Source: Amycolatopsis pittospori
Lineage (GTDB): Bacteria > Actinomycetota > Actinomycetes > Mycobacteriales > Pseudonocardiaceae
Assembly: GCF_013870525.1 (NCBI RefSeq)
Contig: NZ_JACBXD010000077.1
Span: 1-35,044 of the forward strand
Direction: 5' to 3'
Length of the DNA stretch: 35,044 bases
Shown here: positions 22,794-29,689 of the stretch, piece after piece
Numbering within the stretch: the stretch's first letter is position 1
Layout of the letters: the number at the start of each line of letters is the position of its first letter
Notes under the pieces: model-generated
What the model saw: the letters and a program-made list of their open reading frames with translations, nothing else
What the model was told of the DNA's origin: nothing
The model's database searches: none
Translations under genes and position numbers: made by a program

Positions 22794-24031
22794 GTCGGCA
22801 GGGTCGCGCGGACGACGAAGCCGCGTTCCGGGCGCGGGCCCGCCTCGAAGACGCCGCCCAGCACACTCACCCGTTCCCGCATCCCTTCGAGCCCCTGCCC
22901 GGTGCCGGACGGCGGTTCCGCCGCGTTGCCATCGTCGGTCACCTCGATCTCCAGCGCGTCCGGCTCGTACCGCATCACGATAGTCACCGAAGCACCGGAA
23001 CCGGCGTGCTTCAGCACGTTCGTCAGGGATTCCTGCACGATCCGGTAGGCCGCCAGGTCCACTGTGGACGAAAGCGGTCGCGGTTCGCCCTCGACGCGGA
23101 ACTCGACCGGCGTGCCCGCCGAGCGGATGTCGGCGGCCAGCCGCGGCAGGCGTTCCGCACCGGGCCGGGGCTCCCACTCCGGCGCGTCCTGGCCGAGTGC
23201 GCCGAGCAACCGCCGGATCTCGCTCAACGCCGTCCGCCCGGTGTCGACGATGGCGTCCAGCGCCTCCCGCGACCGTTCGGGCCGCCGGTCCAGTTCCGCT
23301 TGCGCGCCTTGGGCCTGCAGGACCACCACCGAAAGCGCGTGCGCGACGACGTCGTGGAGTTCGCGGCTGATCCGCCCGCGTTCGGCCGCCACCGCCAGCG
23401 CCGCCTGGGTGTCCCGTTCGCGTTCGAGATCGGTGGCCCGCTGCTCCAGTACCGAAAGCCGGATCCGGCGCTGCCGCGTGTTGAGACCGGCCAGCCAGGC
23501 CACCGTCAGCGACAACCCGACACCCGGGAAGCCGCCCCAGTCCTGGACCTGATCAGCGTCGATGTCGTCGGCGGGTGGCGCCCAGGGATCGATGACGATG
23601 ATCCGCGGCGGCACCGGGGCAGGGGTATGAGAGTTCGCTTCGGAGGCATAGAACGCCCACGCTCCGAAGACGAGCAGCCCCGCCGCCAGCAGGACGAGGG
23701 AAAGCCGTCGCGACCCCCAGGCCGCGACGGAGAAGAGACCGATCAACGCCACGACATCGACGGGGAGAAGGTCGTTCCCCATGGCCAGATGCAGAAGGGA
23801 GACCACCACGCCCACCGCGAAGGTGATCTCGGGGTTCCGGTGCCGCACCAGCAAGGAGGCCAAGGCGAGCAAGGACGTCAGCCACCACGCGGCGCCCTCC
23901 GGATCATCGCTGGCGACCACAGTGGACAGTCCTATGAGTACGGTCAGCCCGATGTCCACGGCCTTCGGGTGACGCCTGAGTACGGCCAGCACCGGCCGAG
24001 CGTAGCCCGGAACCGGACGCGGCGGATCCAC
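22790..24031 (-). CDS. Sensor histidine kinase, HisKA_3 (DesK/NarX-like)
   Basis: 413 residues. About five hydrophobic segments occupy residues 25-130, with a second short extracytoplasmic or loop section (135-165) and another helix near 170-184. Then a coiled coil, the HisKA_3 dimerisation box GRISRELHDVVAHALSVVV with His226, and a HATPase_c domain with QESLTNVLKHA (N box) and GQGLEGMRERV (G box). It transfers phosphate to Asp55 of the overlapping regulator. The signal it senses cannot be inferred. Confidence 0.93.
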   Translation of the reverse strand: MDPPRPVPGYARPVLAVLRRHPKAVDIGLTVLIGLSTVVASDDPEGAAWWLTSLLALASLLVRHRNPEITFAVGVVVSLLHLAMGNDLLPVDVVALIGLFSVAAWGSRRLSLVLLAAGLLVFGAWAFYASEANSHTPAPVPPRIIVIDPWAPPADDIDADQVQDWGGFPGVGLSLTVAWLAGLNTRQRRIRLSVLEQRATDLERERDTQAALAVAAERGRISRELHDVVAHALSVVVLQAQGAQAELDRRPERSREALDAIVDTGRTALSEIRRLLGALGQDAPEWEPRPGAERLPRLAADIRSAGTPVEFRVEGEPRPLSSTVDLAAYRIVQESLTNVLKHAGSGASVTIVMRYEPDALEIEVTDDGNAAEPPSGTGQGLEGMRERVSVLGGVFEAGPRPERGFVVRATLPT

Positions 24032-24165
24032 CGCGAGACAGACATCGGCGTACGACCTGCGACAGACGAACGGGCACCGGCGACGTGCTCTCCGGCCGAT
24101 GCGCGAACACGCGCCCGCGCCTCAGGCTGGACGACGGAAATTCGTCGACAGAAACGGAAAATCCC

Positions 24166-25254
24166 ATGAGAAGGCTCCTCGCCGTCCTCGCCGCCACGAT
24201 CGCCCTGGTGCCCCTGGCGAGTCCGGCTTCGGCGGCCCAACGGCTGACGCTGCCACCGCCGACCGGCTCCCATCCCGTCGGTTCCACGGACCTGCACCTG
24301 GTCGACGACTCGCGCCGCGACCCCTGGGTCCCGACCGGGCCGCGCGAGCTGATGGTGTCGATGTTCTACCCGGCGCTGCTGCCGATCGGCCCGAAGCGGC
24401 CGTATCTCACCTTGGCCGAAGCCAAGGTATTCCTGACCGAATCCGGCGTCCCGGACGTCGACCCCGCCCGGCTCGCCGAGATCCGGACCAGCGCCCGGAT
24501 CGATGCCCCGCCCCGGCCCGGAAAACGGGCGCTGGTCGTCCTTTCGCCCGGTTTCGGCAAACCGCGCACCACGCTCACCGGACTCGCGGAAGAGCTGGCG
24601 AGCAAGGGCTTCGTGGTCGCGCTGATCGGCCACAACCACGAATCCCACGGCACCGCTTTCCCGGACGGCCGCGTCACCGAATGCGCCGCCTGCGGCTCCG
24701 ATTCCACGCTGCTCCCGCCGATCCGCTCGGCCGACGTCTCGTTCGTCCTCGACCAGCTGACCAGGCCGTCTTCACGGTGGTCCTGGTTGATCGACCGCAC
24801 CCGGATCGGCATGGCCGGGCATTCCATCGGCGGTTACAGCACGCCGACCGCGATGGTGGACGACCGGCGGATCCGCGCCGGCGTCGACATGGACGGCAGG
24901 CTGTGGTCGCCGATTCCGCCGTCCGGGATCGACCGGCCGTTCCTGCTCCTCGGCCGGGAAAGCGAGTACACCCCGGCCGGCCCGGACACGACCTGGGTGG
25001 GCAGCTGGCCGAACCTGACCGGCTGGAAGCGCTGGATCAGCGTCGCGGCCGCCGGGCACGCGTCCTTCACCGACGTCGGTGTGCTCGGTGAGCAGCTCGG
25101 CGTGACGAAGCCCGGACTGCTCGGCGGTGTGCGCGGTATGGAGCTGACCAGGGCGTATGTCTCGGCGTTCTTCGACGCGAAGCTGCGCGGGGGACGTCAG
25201 CCGCTGCTGGACGGGCCGGTGACGGGAAACCCCGAGATCAAGTTCTGGAACTAG
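24166..25254 (+). CDS. Secreted alpha/beta hydrolase, PAF-acetylhydrolase-like
   Basis: 362 residues from ATG 24166 (AACGGAAAATCCC upstream); the signal peptide RRLLAVLAATIALVPLASPASA ends at AQ near 24/25. The alpha/beta hydrolase core shows RALVVLSPGFGKPRTTLTGLAEELASKGFVV (121-151), an oxyanion turn GHNHESHG (155-162), the nucleophile elbow GHSIGG with Ser220, Asp near 241 (VDMDG), and a late His in GHASFTD. This layout fits the actinomycete PAF-AH p-II-like lipase/esterase family. Secreted ester hydrolysis is likely, substrate unknown. It overlaps the convergent SDR gene by 4 bases (CTAG shared stops). Confidence 0.88.
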   Translation: MRRLLAVLAATIALVPLASPASAAQRLTLPPPTGSHPVGSTDLHLVDDSRRDPWVPTGPRELMVSMFYPALLPIGPKRPYLTLAEAKVFLTESGVPDVDPARLAEIRTSARIDAPPRPGKRALVVLSPGFGKPRTTLTGLAEELASKGFVVALIGHNHESHGTAFPDGRVTECAACGSDSTLLPPIRSADVSFVLDQLTRPSSRWSWLIDRTRIGMAGHSIGGYSTPTAMVDDRRIRAGVDMDGRLWSPIPPSGIDRPFLLLGRESEYTPAGPDTTWVGSWPNLTGWKRWISVAAAGHASFTDVGVLGEQLGVTKPGLLGGVRGMELTRAYVSAFFDAKLRGGRQPLLDGPVTGNPEIKFWN

Positions 25255-26207
25255 ACGGCGGTGACTCCGGTGAGGCCGGCGGAAAGCTCCCAGAGCCGCG
25301 CGGCCTCATCGGCGTCGATCGCGTGGGGCCGCACCCCGGCCCACGGGCCTTCCTCGAAGGCGATCTCGGCGACGTCGCAGTCTTCGCAGTAGAGCCCGCC
25401 CAAGCCGTCGAGCCGCGGCGACGTCGCCGCCCAGACCTGGGTGGCCGCACCCTGCTCCGGTGACTTGAATGCGGGGTCGGCCGCGTTCCCGTGCTCGTCG
25501 ATCCAGCCGAAGCCGACCATCTCGTCGTGCCGCAGGTGTCGTTGCAGGGGAGTGAGGATGGCGCCCGGGTGCAGGCTGAACGCGCGGACGCCGTGCTCGG
25601 CGCCGAGCTTGTCCAGGTGCACCGCGAACAGCACTTTCGCCGTTTTGGCCTGGCCGTAGGCGAGCCACCGGTCGTAGCCGCGTTCGAAGTGGACGTCGTC
25701 CCAGCGCATCGGCGAGGAGTGATGTCCGGAGGACGCCACCGCGACGACCCGGGCGCCGCCGTCCGCCGTCAGCGCTGGCCAAAGCCGGTTGACCAGGGCG
25801 AAGTGACCGAGGTGGTTGATCGCGAACTGCGATTCCCAGCCGGGGCCGACCCGCCGTTCCGGTGCGGCCATGATCCCGGCGTTCGCGATCAGCAGGTCGA
25901 TCGAGCGTCCGGTTTCGAGGAAGCGACCGGCGAAGGCCTCGACGCTCGCCAGGTCGGCGAGGTCGAGTTCGCCGACCTCCGTTCCCGAGATCCCGGCGAG
26001 GGCGGTTTCCGCGTCGGACGAGCGGCGGGCGGGGACGATGACCTGTGCGCCCGCTTTCGCCAACGCGCGGGTGGTTTCCAGGCCCAGTCCCGAATATCCG
26101 CCGGTGACGACGGCGAGCCTGCCCGAAAGGTCGATTCCGCTCAGAACCTCTTCGGCCGTGCTGCGCGCGCCGAAACCGGATCCGATCCTGTGCTGTGAGG
26201 TGGTCAT
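25251..26207 (-). CDS. SDR family NAD(P)-dependent oxidoreductase
   Basis: 318 residues, retinol-dehydrogenase-like short-chain dehydrogenase. Cofactor loop TGGYSGLGLE near 35-44, then ARRSS, which suggests NADP preference, then DLADLASVEAF, NAGIM, an SSGHHSSP catalytic-Ser region, and catalytic YGQAKT (Tyr-x3-Lys) with LHPGAILTPL after it. It is divergent from a MerR gene over a 56-base gap that carries a perfect palindrome, a classic regulator-target pair. The substrate is not predictable. Confidence 0.92.
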   Translation of the reverse strand: MTTSQHRIGSGFGARSTAEEVLSGIDLSGRLAVVTGGYSGLGLETTRALAKAGAQVIVPARRSSDAETALAGISGTEVGELDLADLASVEAFAGRFLETGRSIDLLIANAGIMAAPERRVGPGWESQFAINHLGHFALVNRLWPALTADGGARVVAVASSGHHSSPMRWDDVHFERGYDRWLAYGQAKTAKVLFAVHLDKLGAEHGVRAFSLHPGAILTPLQRHLRHDEMVGFGWIDEHGNAADPAFKSPEQGAATQVWAATSPRLDGLGGLYCEDCDVAEIAFEEGPWAGVRPHAIDADEAARLWELSAGLTGVTAV

Positions 26208-26224
26208 GCGGCGAACGCTAGGAG

Positions 26225-26240
26225 CTAGAGCGTCCTCTAG
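26225..26240. promoter_or_regulatory. MerR-type operator CTAGAG-CGTC-CTCTAG
   Basis: Perfect 6-bp arms around four bases in the 56-base gap between divergent SDR and MerR genes. MerR regulators bind such dyads within over-long promoter spacers. The location supports control of the SDR gene, the MerR gene or both. Confidence 0.7.
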
Positions 26241-26263
26241 GTCAACCGGTTACCCTGGGCCGC

Positions 26264-26656
26264 GTGACGGAACTCGCGATCGGCCAGGTCACCGAGCGCA
26301 CGGGGCTCAGCGTGCACGCGCTTCGCTTCTACGAGAAGGAAGGACTGCTCGCCGCCCCGGTGAAACGGGACGCGAACGGCCGCCGCGTCTACACCGAGCA
26401 AGACGTCGAGTGGCTGGTCAACTGCACGAAATTCCGCGCGTCCGGAATGCCGCTCGCCACGATCCGCGAGTTCGCCGACCTCGTCCGGCAGGGGCCGGGG
26501 AACGAGGAGAAGCGACTGGACCTGCTGCGGGAGCACCAGAACCAGGTCGTCGGGCGGATCGCCGAGCTGAACGACTGCCTGGAGCTGATCACCACCAAGG
26601 TCCGGATCTACGAAGAGCACGTCGAGCGGGGGACGGCGGACGCGCTCTGGCGTTAG
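26264..26656 (+). CDS. MerR family transcriptional regulator
   Basis: 130 residues. The N-terminal MerR helix-turn-helix reads IGQVTERTGLSVHALRFYEKEGLL (residues 6-29) with wing RDANGRRVYTEQDVEWL, then a dimerisation helix (LLREHQNQVVGRIAELNDCLELITTKVRIYEE). A single Cys in helix 1 of the effector region (NDC) and another at NCTKF do not form a metal-binding set, so this is more like the small SoxR/CueR-length regulators that respond to organic ligands. GTG start. It likely controls the divergent SDR gene. Confidence 0.92.
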   Translation: MTELAIGQVTERTGLSVHALRFYEKEGLLAAPVKRDANGRRVYTEQDVEWLVNCTKFRASGMPLATIREFADLVRQGPGNEEKRLDLLREHQNQVVGRIAELNDCLELITTKVRIYEEHVERGTADALWR

Positions 26657-26692
26657 CCGTCACGTTCCGCGCGGCGGCCTCGTCCAGAGGGC

Positions 26693-27070
26693 ATGACGAC
26701 ACAGATCACCAGGTTCACCGACCAGAAGACCATCCTGCTGAAGACGTTCAAACGGGACGGCACCGCGGTCGGGACGCCGGTCAACATCGCCGTCGAAGGC
26801 GATCACGCGTTCATCCGCACGTATGACGCGGCCTGGAAGGCCAAGCGGATGCGGAACAACCCGCGGGTCGAGATCGCCCCTTCGACGTTCCGCGGCGCTC
26901 CGACCGGTGACCCGGTGCGCGGGCACGTCCGCCTGCTCGAGGCCGACGAGGCACGGCACGCGGCAGCGCGGCTCGCCGCGAAACACCGTCTCCTGCACGG
27001 CTTTCTCGTCCCGCTCCTGCACCGGATGAAGAAGTACAAGACACTCCACTACGAACTCCGGCTCGATTAG
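26693..27070 (+). CDS. PPOX class F420-dependent oxidoreductase
   Basis: A 125-residue split beta-barrel flavin/deazaflavin-binding protein. It has LLKTFKRDGTAVGTPVNIAVEGDHAFIRTYDAAWKAKRMRNNPRVEIAP (residues 15-63), the diagnostic opening of actinomycete TIGR03666-like PPOX proteins, then GHVRLLEADEARHAAARLAAKH and a LHYELRLD end. These proteins bind F420 or FMN and reduce unknown small molecules. It follows the MerR gene by 36 bases in the same direction and might share its transcript. Confidence 0.87.
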   Translation: MTTQITRFTDQKTILLKTFKRDGTAVGTPVNIAVEGDHAFIRTYDAAWKAKRMRNNPRVEIAPSTFRGAPTGDPVRGHVRLLEADEARHAAARLAAKHRLLHGFLVPLLHRMKKYKTLHYELRLD

Positions 27071-27080
27071 CCACCACCGC

Positions 27081-27193
27081 ACTCACGTGCTTGAAGACGG
27101 ATCTCGCGTGCTTGGGCGCCGCACACCCGGGTTCGGTGACCAAGCACGCGAGTCACGTCTCTGAGCACGCGAGATCCGGGCCTCAGCACACGA
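27081..27193. repeat. Cluster of CTCGYGTGCTTG repeats in alternating orientation
   Basis: Five copies of a roughly 12-base motif, at about 27084-27093, 27103-27114, 27140-27151, 27164-27174 and 27184-27193; the first two face one way and the last three the other. CGGATCTCGCGTGCT (27098-27112) pairs perfectly over 15 bp with AGCACGCGAGATCCG (27164-27178). It lies in the gap before the MCE gene. It is probably a dispersed intergenic repeat able to fold as a long hairpin. Confidence 0.65.
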
Positions 27194-27329
27194 GCCACGC
27201 CTTCGCCCCGGCTGTCACCTCGGCGAACGGCTGTCCAAAGTGGACGGACATTGCCACCCGATCGGTGCAACGTTTCGCCTGGCGATCGGCCTGGGCACGC
27301 CCTAGGCTTTTCCGCTGCGAGGTGAGGCG

Positions 27330-28316
27330 ATGAGATCCTTCGGCGGGGCGGATCCGGTCAAGGTGGCGCTCGTCGGGCTCACCACGATGGCGCTCGGGAT
27401 GGCGGCCGCGCTCAACGCCGACGCCCTGCCGGTGATCGGCGGCGGCACCACCTATTCGGCCGAATTCTCCGACGCCGGCGGACTGCGCGCGGACAACGAC
27501 GTCCGGATCGCCGGGGTGAAGGTCGGCAAGGTGTCCGAGATCGACCTCGAAGGCGACCGCGTTCTCATTTCCTTCCGGGTGAAGGACGCCTGGCTCGGCG
27601 ACGCCACGAGTGCGTCCATCCAGATCAAGAACGTCCTGGGGCAGAAGTACCTCGCGCTCGACCCTCGCGGCGAAGGCGTCCTCGACCCCGGCGATCCCAT
27701 CCCGGTGCGGCGGACCACCGCGCCGTACGACGTCCTTGAAGCGTTTCGGGATCTGTCCAAGACCGTCGACGCCATCGACGTCGATCAGCTCGCGAAGAGC
27801 TTCGACACGATTTCGGCCACCTTCGCCGATACGCCGGCCGACGTCCGGGCCGCGCTCGACGGGATCTCCAAGCTGTCGGGCACCATCGCCTCCCGCGATC
27901 GGCAACTCCGGACCCTGGTGGCGAATACGCGGCAGGTCTCCCAGACCCTCGTCGACCGCGACACCGAGGTCCAGCACCTGATCCGGGACGGCACTACGCT
28001 GCTGCGTGCGATTTCCACCCGGCAGCAGGCGATCAAGGACCTGCTCGACGGCTCGAAACGGCTGGCCGCCGCCCTCGACGGCATCATCGCCGACAACGAC
28101 GGGCAACTCGGCCCGGTGCTGGAACAACTCGACCGGCTGACGTCGATGCTGCAGCGCAACCAGGACTCGCTGGCCAAGGGCATCGCCGCGTTCGCCCCGG
28201 CGATCCGGGTGCTCACCAACGTCGCCGGTAACGGGCACTGGATCGACGGCTACCTGTGCGGGCTCATCCTGCCCTCGTTCGGCCCGATCAACGAAAAGGG
28301 CTGCTTCGACAAGTGA
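27330..28316 (+). CDS. Solitary MCE family protein
   Basis: 328 residues. An N-terminal membrane anchor (residues 10-27) precedes an MCE/MlaD domain (TYSAEFSDAGGLRADNDVRIAGVKVGKVSEIDLEGDRVLISFRV, about 38-82, then IQIKNVLGQKYLALDP). A long helical coil (130-290) carries repeated residues such as SRDRQLRTLVANTRQVSQTL. The end (GHWIDGYLCGLILPSFGPINEKGCF) has two Cys, as in Mce proteins. Mce proteins form lipid-shuttling tubes with YrbE permeases and normally come as six genes with yrbEAB; here there is one gene alone. It may supply a subunit to a complex encoded elsewhere. Confidence 0.9.
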   Translation: MRSFGGADPVKVALVGLTTMALGMAAALNADALPVIGGGTTYSAEFSDAGGLRADNDVRIAGVKVGKVSEIDLEGDRVLISFRVKDAWLGDATSASIQIKNVLGQKYLALDPRGEGVLDPGDPIPVRRTTAPYDVLEAFRDLSKTVDAIDVDQLAKSFDTISATFADTPADVRAALDGISKLSGTIASRDRQLRTLVANTRQVSQTLVDRDTEVQHLIRDGTTLLRAISTRQQAIKDLLDGSKRLAAALDGIIADNDGQLGPVLEQLDRLTSMLQRNQDSLAKGIAAFAPAIRVLTNVAGNGHWIDGYLCGLILPSFGPINEKGCFDK

Positions 28317-28323
28317 GTTATCG

Positions 28324-28471
28324 AGGGATAAGGCAAAGGTGGCGTGGTCGGCGCCGGTCGTTGCGTCCGGCCGCGCGGCGGGTGTTGCGAAAGCCACTTT
28401 CGCAACGTTCAACGTTGTGAAAGTGGCTTTCGCAACACCCGAAGTGCGCCGCGCCCGCGAGACTTATCCCT
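28324..28471. repeat. Hairpin element with 29-bp arms and outer AGGGATAAG ends
   Basis: An inner hairpin has arms 28381-28409 and 28411-28439, complementary at 28 of 29 positions with a one-base spacer; the outer part is GGTGTTGCGAAAG, as at 8232. An outer pair, AGGGATAAG (28324-28332) and CTTATCCCT (28463-28471), brackets the whole. It fills the gap between the convergent MCE and membrane-protein genes and reaches both stop codons. It may be a MITE-like or genus-specific repeat that now serves as a bidirectional terminator. Confidence 0.7.
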
Positions 28472-28473
28472 GG

Positions 28474-28905
28474 TTATAAGGATGGCTTCGTCCGGCGCAG
28501 CCAGTACAGGCCGACCATCGGCAGCACCAGCGGGATGAAGAGGTAGCCCTGTCCGTACAGCGACCACACGGTCGCGTGCGGGAAGGCCTCGCTGTCGAAG
28601 AGGCTGAACGTGCCGACGGTCAGCACGCCGACCAGTTCGATCCCGCAGGCGAGCAGCGCGATCCGCCACCAGCCGGTGCCGCGGCGGGCGAGTGCCACGG
28701 TGGCCAGGACGTAGACGACGGCGGCGAAAGCCGACAGGACGTACGCCAGCGGGGCTTCGTGGAATTTGGTGCTGATCTGCACCGCCGCGCGCGAGGTCGC
28801 GGCCAGGGCGAAGATCGCGTAGACCGCGACCAGGATCCGTCCCGGGCCGGAGGTCTTGTCCGGTGCGACGTCGGCCACCGTTTTCTCCTCGGTCTCCTCA
28901 GGCAC
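28474..28905 (-). CDS. Conserved small membrane protein
   Basis: 143 residues. A charged cytoplasmic start (PEETEEKTVADVAPDKTSG) is followed by four predicted helices: VYAIFALAATSRAAVQI, YVLSAFAAVVYVLATVALA, WRIALLACGIELVGVLTVG and LFIPLVLPMVGLYWL. The fold recalls the actinomycete 'integral membrane protein' family found in many genomes without function. It overlaps the next upstream gene by 8 bases; the two are co-transcribed and may form a complex. Confidence 0.82.
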   Translation of the reverse strand: MPEETEEKTVADVAPDKTSGPGRILVAVYAIFALAATSRAAVQISTKFHEAPLAYVLSAFAAVVYVLATVALARRGTGWWRIALLACGIELVGVLTVGTFSLFDSEAFPHATVWSLYGQGYLFIPLVLPMVGLYWLRRTKPSL

Positions 28906-29263
28906 TGGCGCCTGCCCAAACCTCGTGCAGCCGGAGCACCATCACCGGGATGGCGAGGCAGGCGATCCCGAGGATCGCGGTGCTCGACCGCGTGCGCTCC
29001 GCCAGCGCCCAGAACGTCCCGAGCGGGAGCACGACCAGACTGCCGATCAGATAGGCGAGGTAGGTCGCCATGCTGCCCGGGCGCCCGCCGTCGATCAGCA
29101 GTACGACGCCGATCACGAGCTGGACCACCAGGAGCACCTCGACGACGCCGAGGCCGACGAGCAGCGGGGTGTCCGGCAGTTTCTTGCGCGCGGACTGCAC
29201 GAAACTCCACACCGCGACCAGCGTCGCGCAGATCGCGACGGTCACCGCGAAACCTGTGATCAC
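28898..29263 (-). CDS. Conserved small membrane protein
   Basis: 121 residues with four predicted helices: ITGFAVTVAICATLVAVWSFV, LLVGLGVVEVLLVVQLVIGVVLLI, YLAYLIGSLVVLPLGTFWAL and TAILGIACLAIPVMVL. GTG start with AAGGAGGG six bases upstream. It is the first gene of the two-gene unit with the 143-residue membrane protein. No known function; no catalytic or transport signature is visible. Confidence 0.82.
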   Translation of the reverse strand: MITGFAVTVAICATLVAVWSFVQSARKKLPDTPLLVGLGVVEVLLVVQLVIGVVLLIDGGRPGSMATYLAYLIGSLVVLPLGTFWALAERTRSSTAILGIACLAIPVMVLRLHEVWAGASA

Positions 29264-29689
29264 GGCCGCCCTCCTTACCTACTCCGCCAGCGACAACGTA
29301 CCTCCGGGGATCATGCCGCCGACGGGCGACCGGCGCGGTGCGTGGCGGGCGCCACGGGAGCGTGCAGTGGTCCAGACCTCGCGTGAATAGATCACGAAGC
29401 GCGCACGGTTGGCGTTCGGTCAATTCGATGGACCCTTATTGCTTTCGGCCTTTCGACCTGGGATTACGGCACGAATCCATCCTGTTACACACCGACCGGG
29501 TGGTTGGAAATCGAGTTGATCTCACCCTGGGTGCGCCTACTTTTCGGTAGGTTTCGAATTCACGTCCCTGAACAGCCCAGTCGAACCCCCGGTATGGCGG
29601 ATTGGCCGTTCGCTGTCCGACGGGTGGAATATTCCCCATCGCGATGGTGCACTTGGCCCATCCGATTGGTGCCAAGGAGGGGGCGCTCG
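29264..29689. other. Leader region of lanthipeptide locus
   Basis: 426 bases between divergent transcription units. The LanKC frame stays open to 29504, but AAGGAGGGGG at 29674-29683 and family length place the start at 29690. I find no convincing -35/-10 pair or clear RamR-like site. One small inverted repeat (CCTAC-6-GTAGG, 29536-29551) is present. AT content is higher than in flanking genes around 29400-29660, as expected of a promoter region. Confidence 0.5.

Noticed and set aside
27081..27193. CRISPR array
   Set aside because: Repeats are short, alternate in orientation and have no uniform spacers; no cas gene is present.
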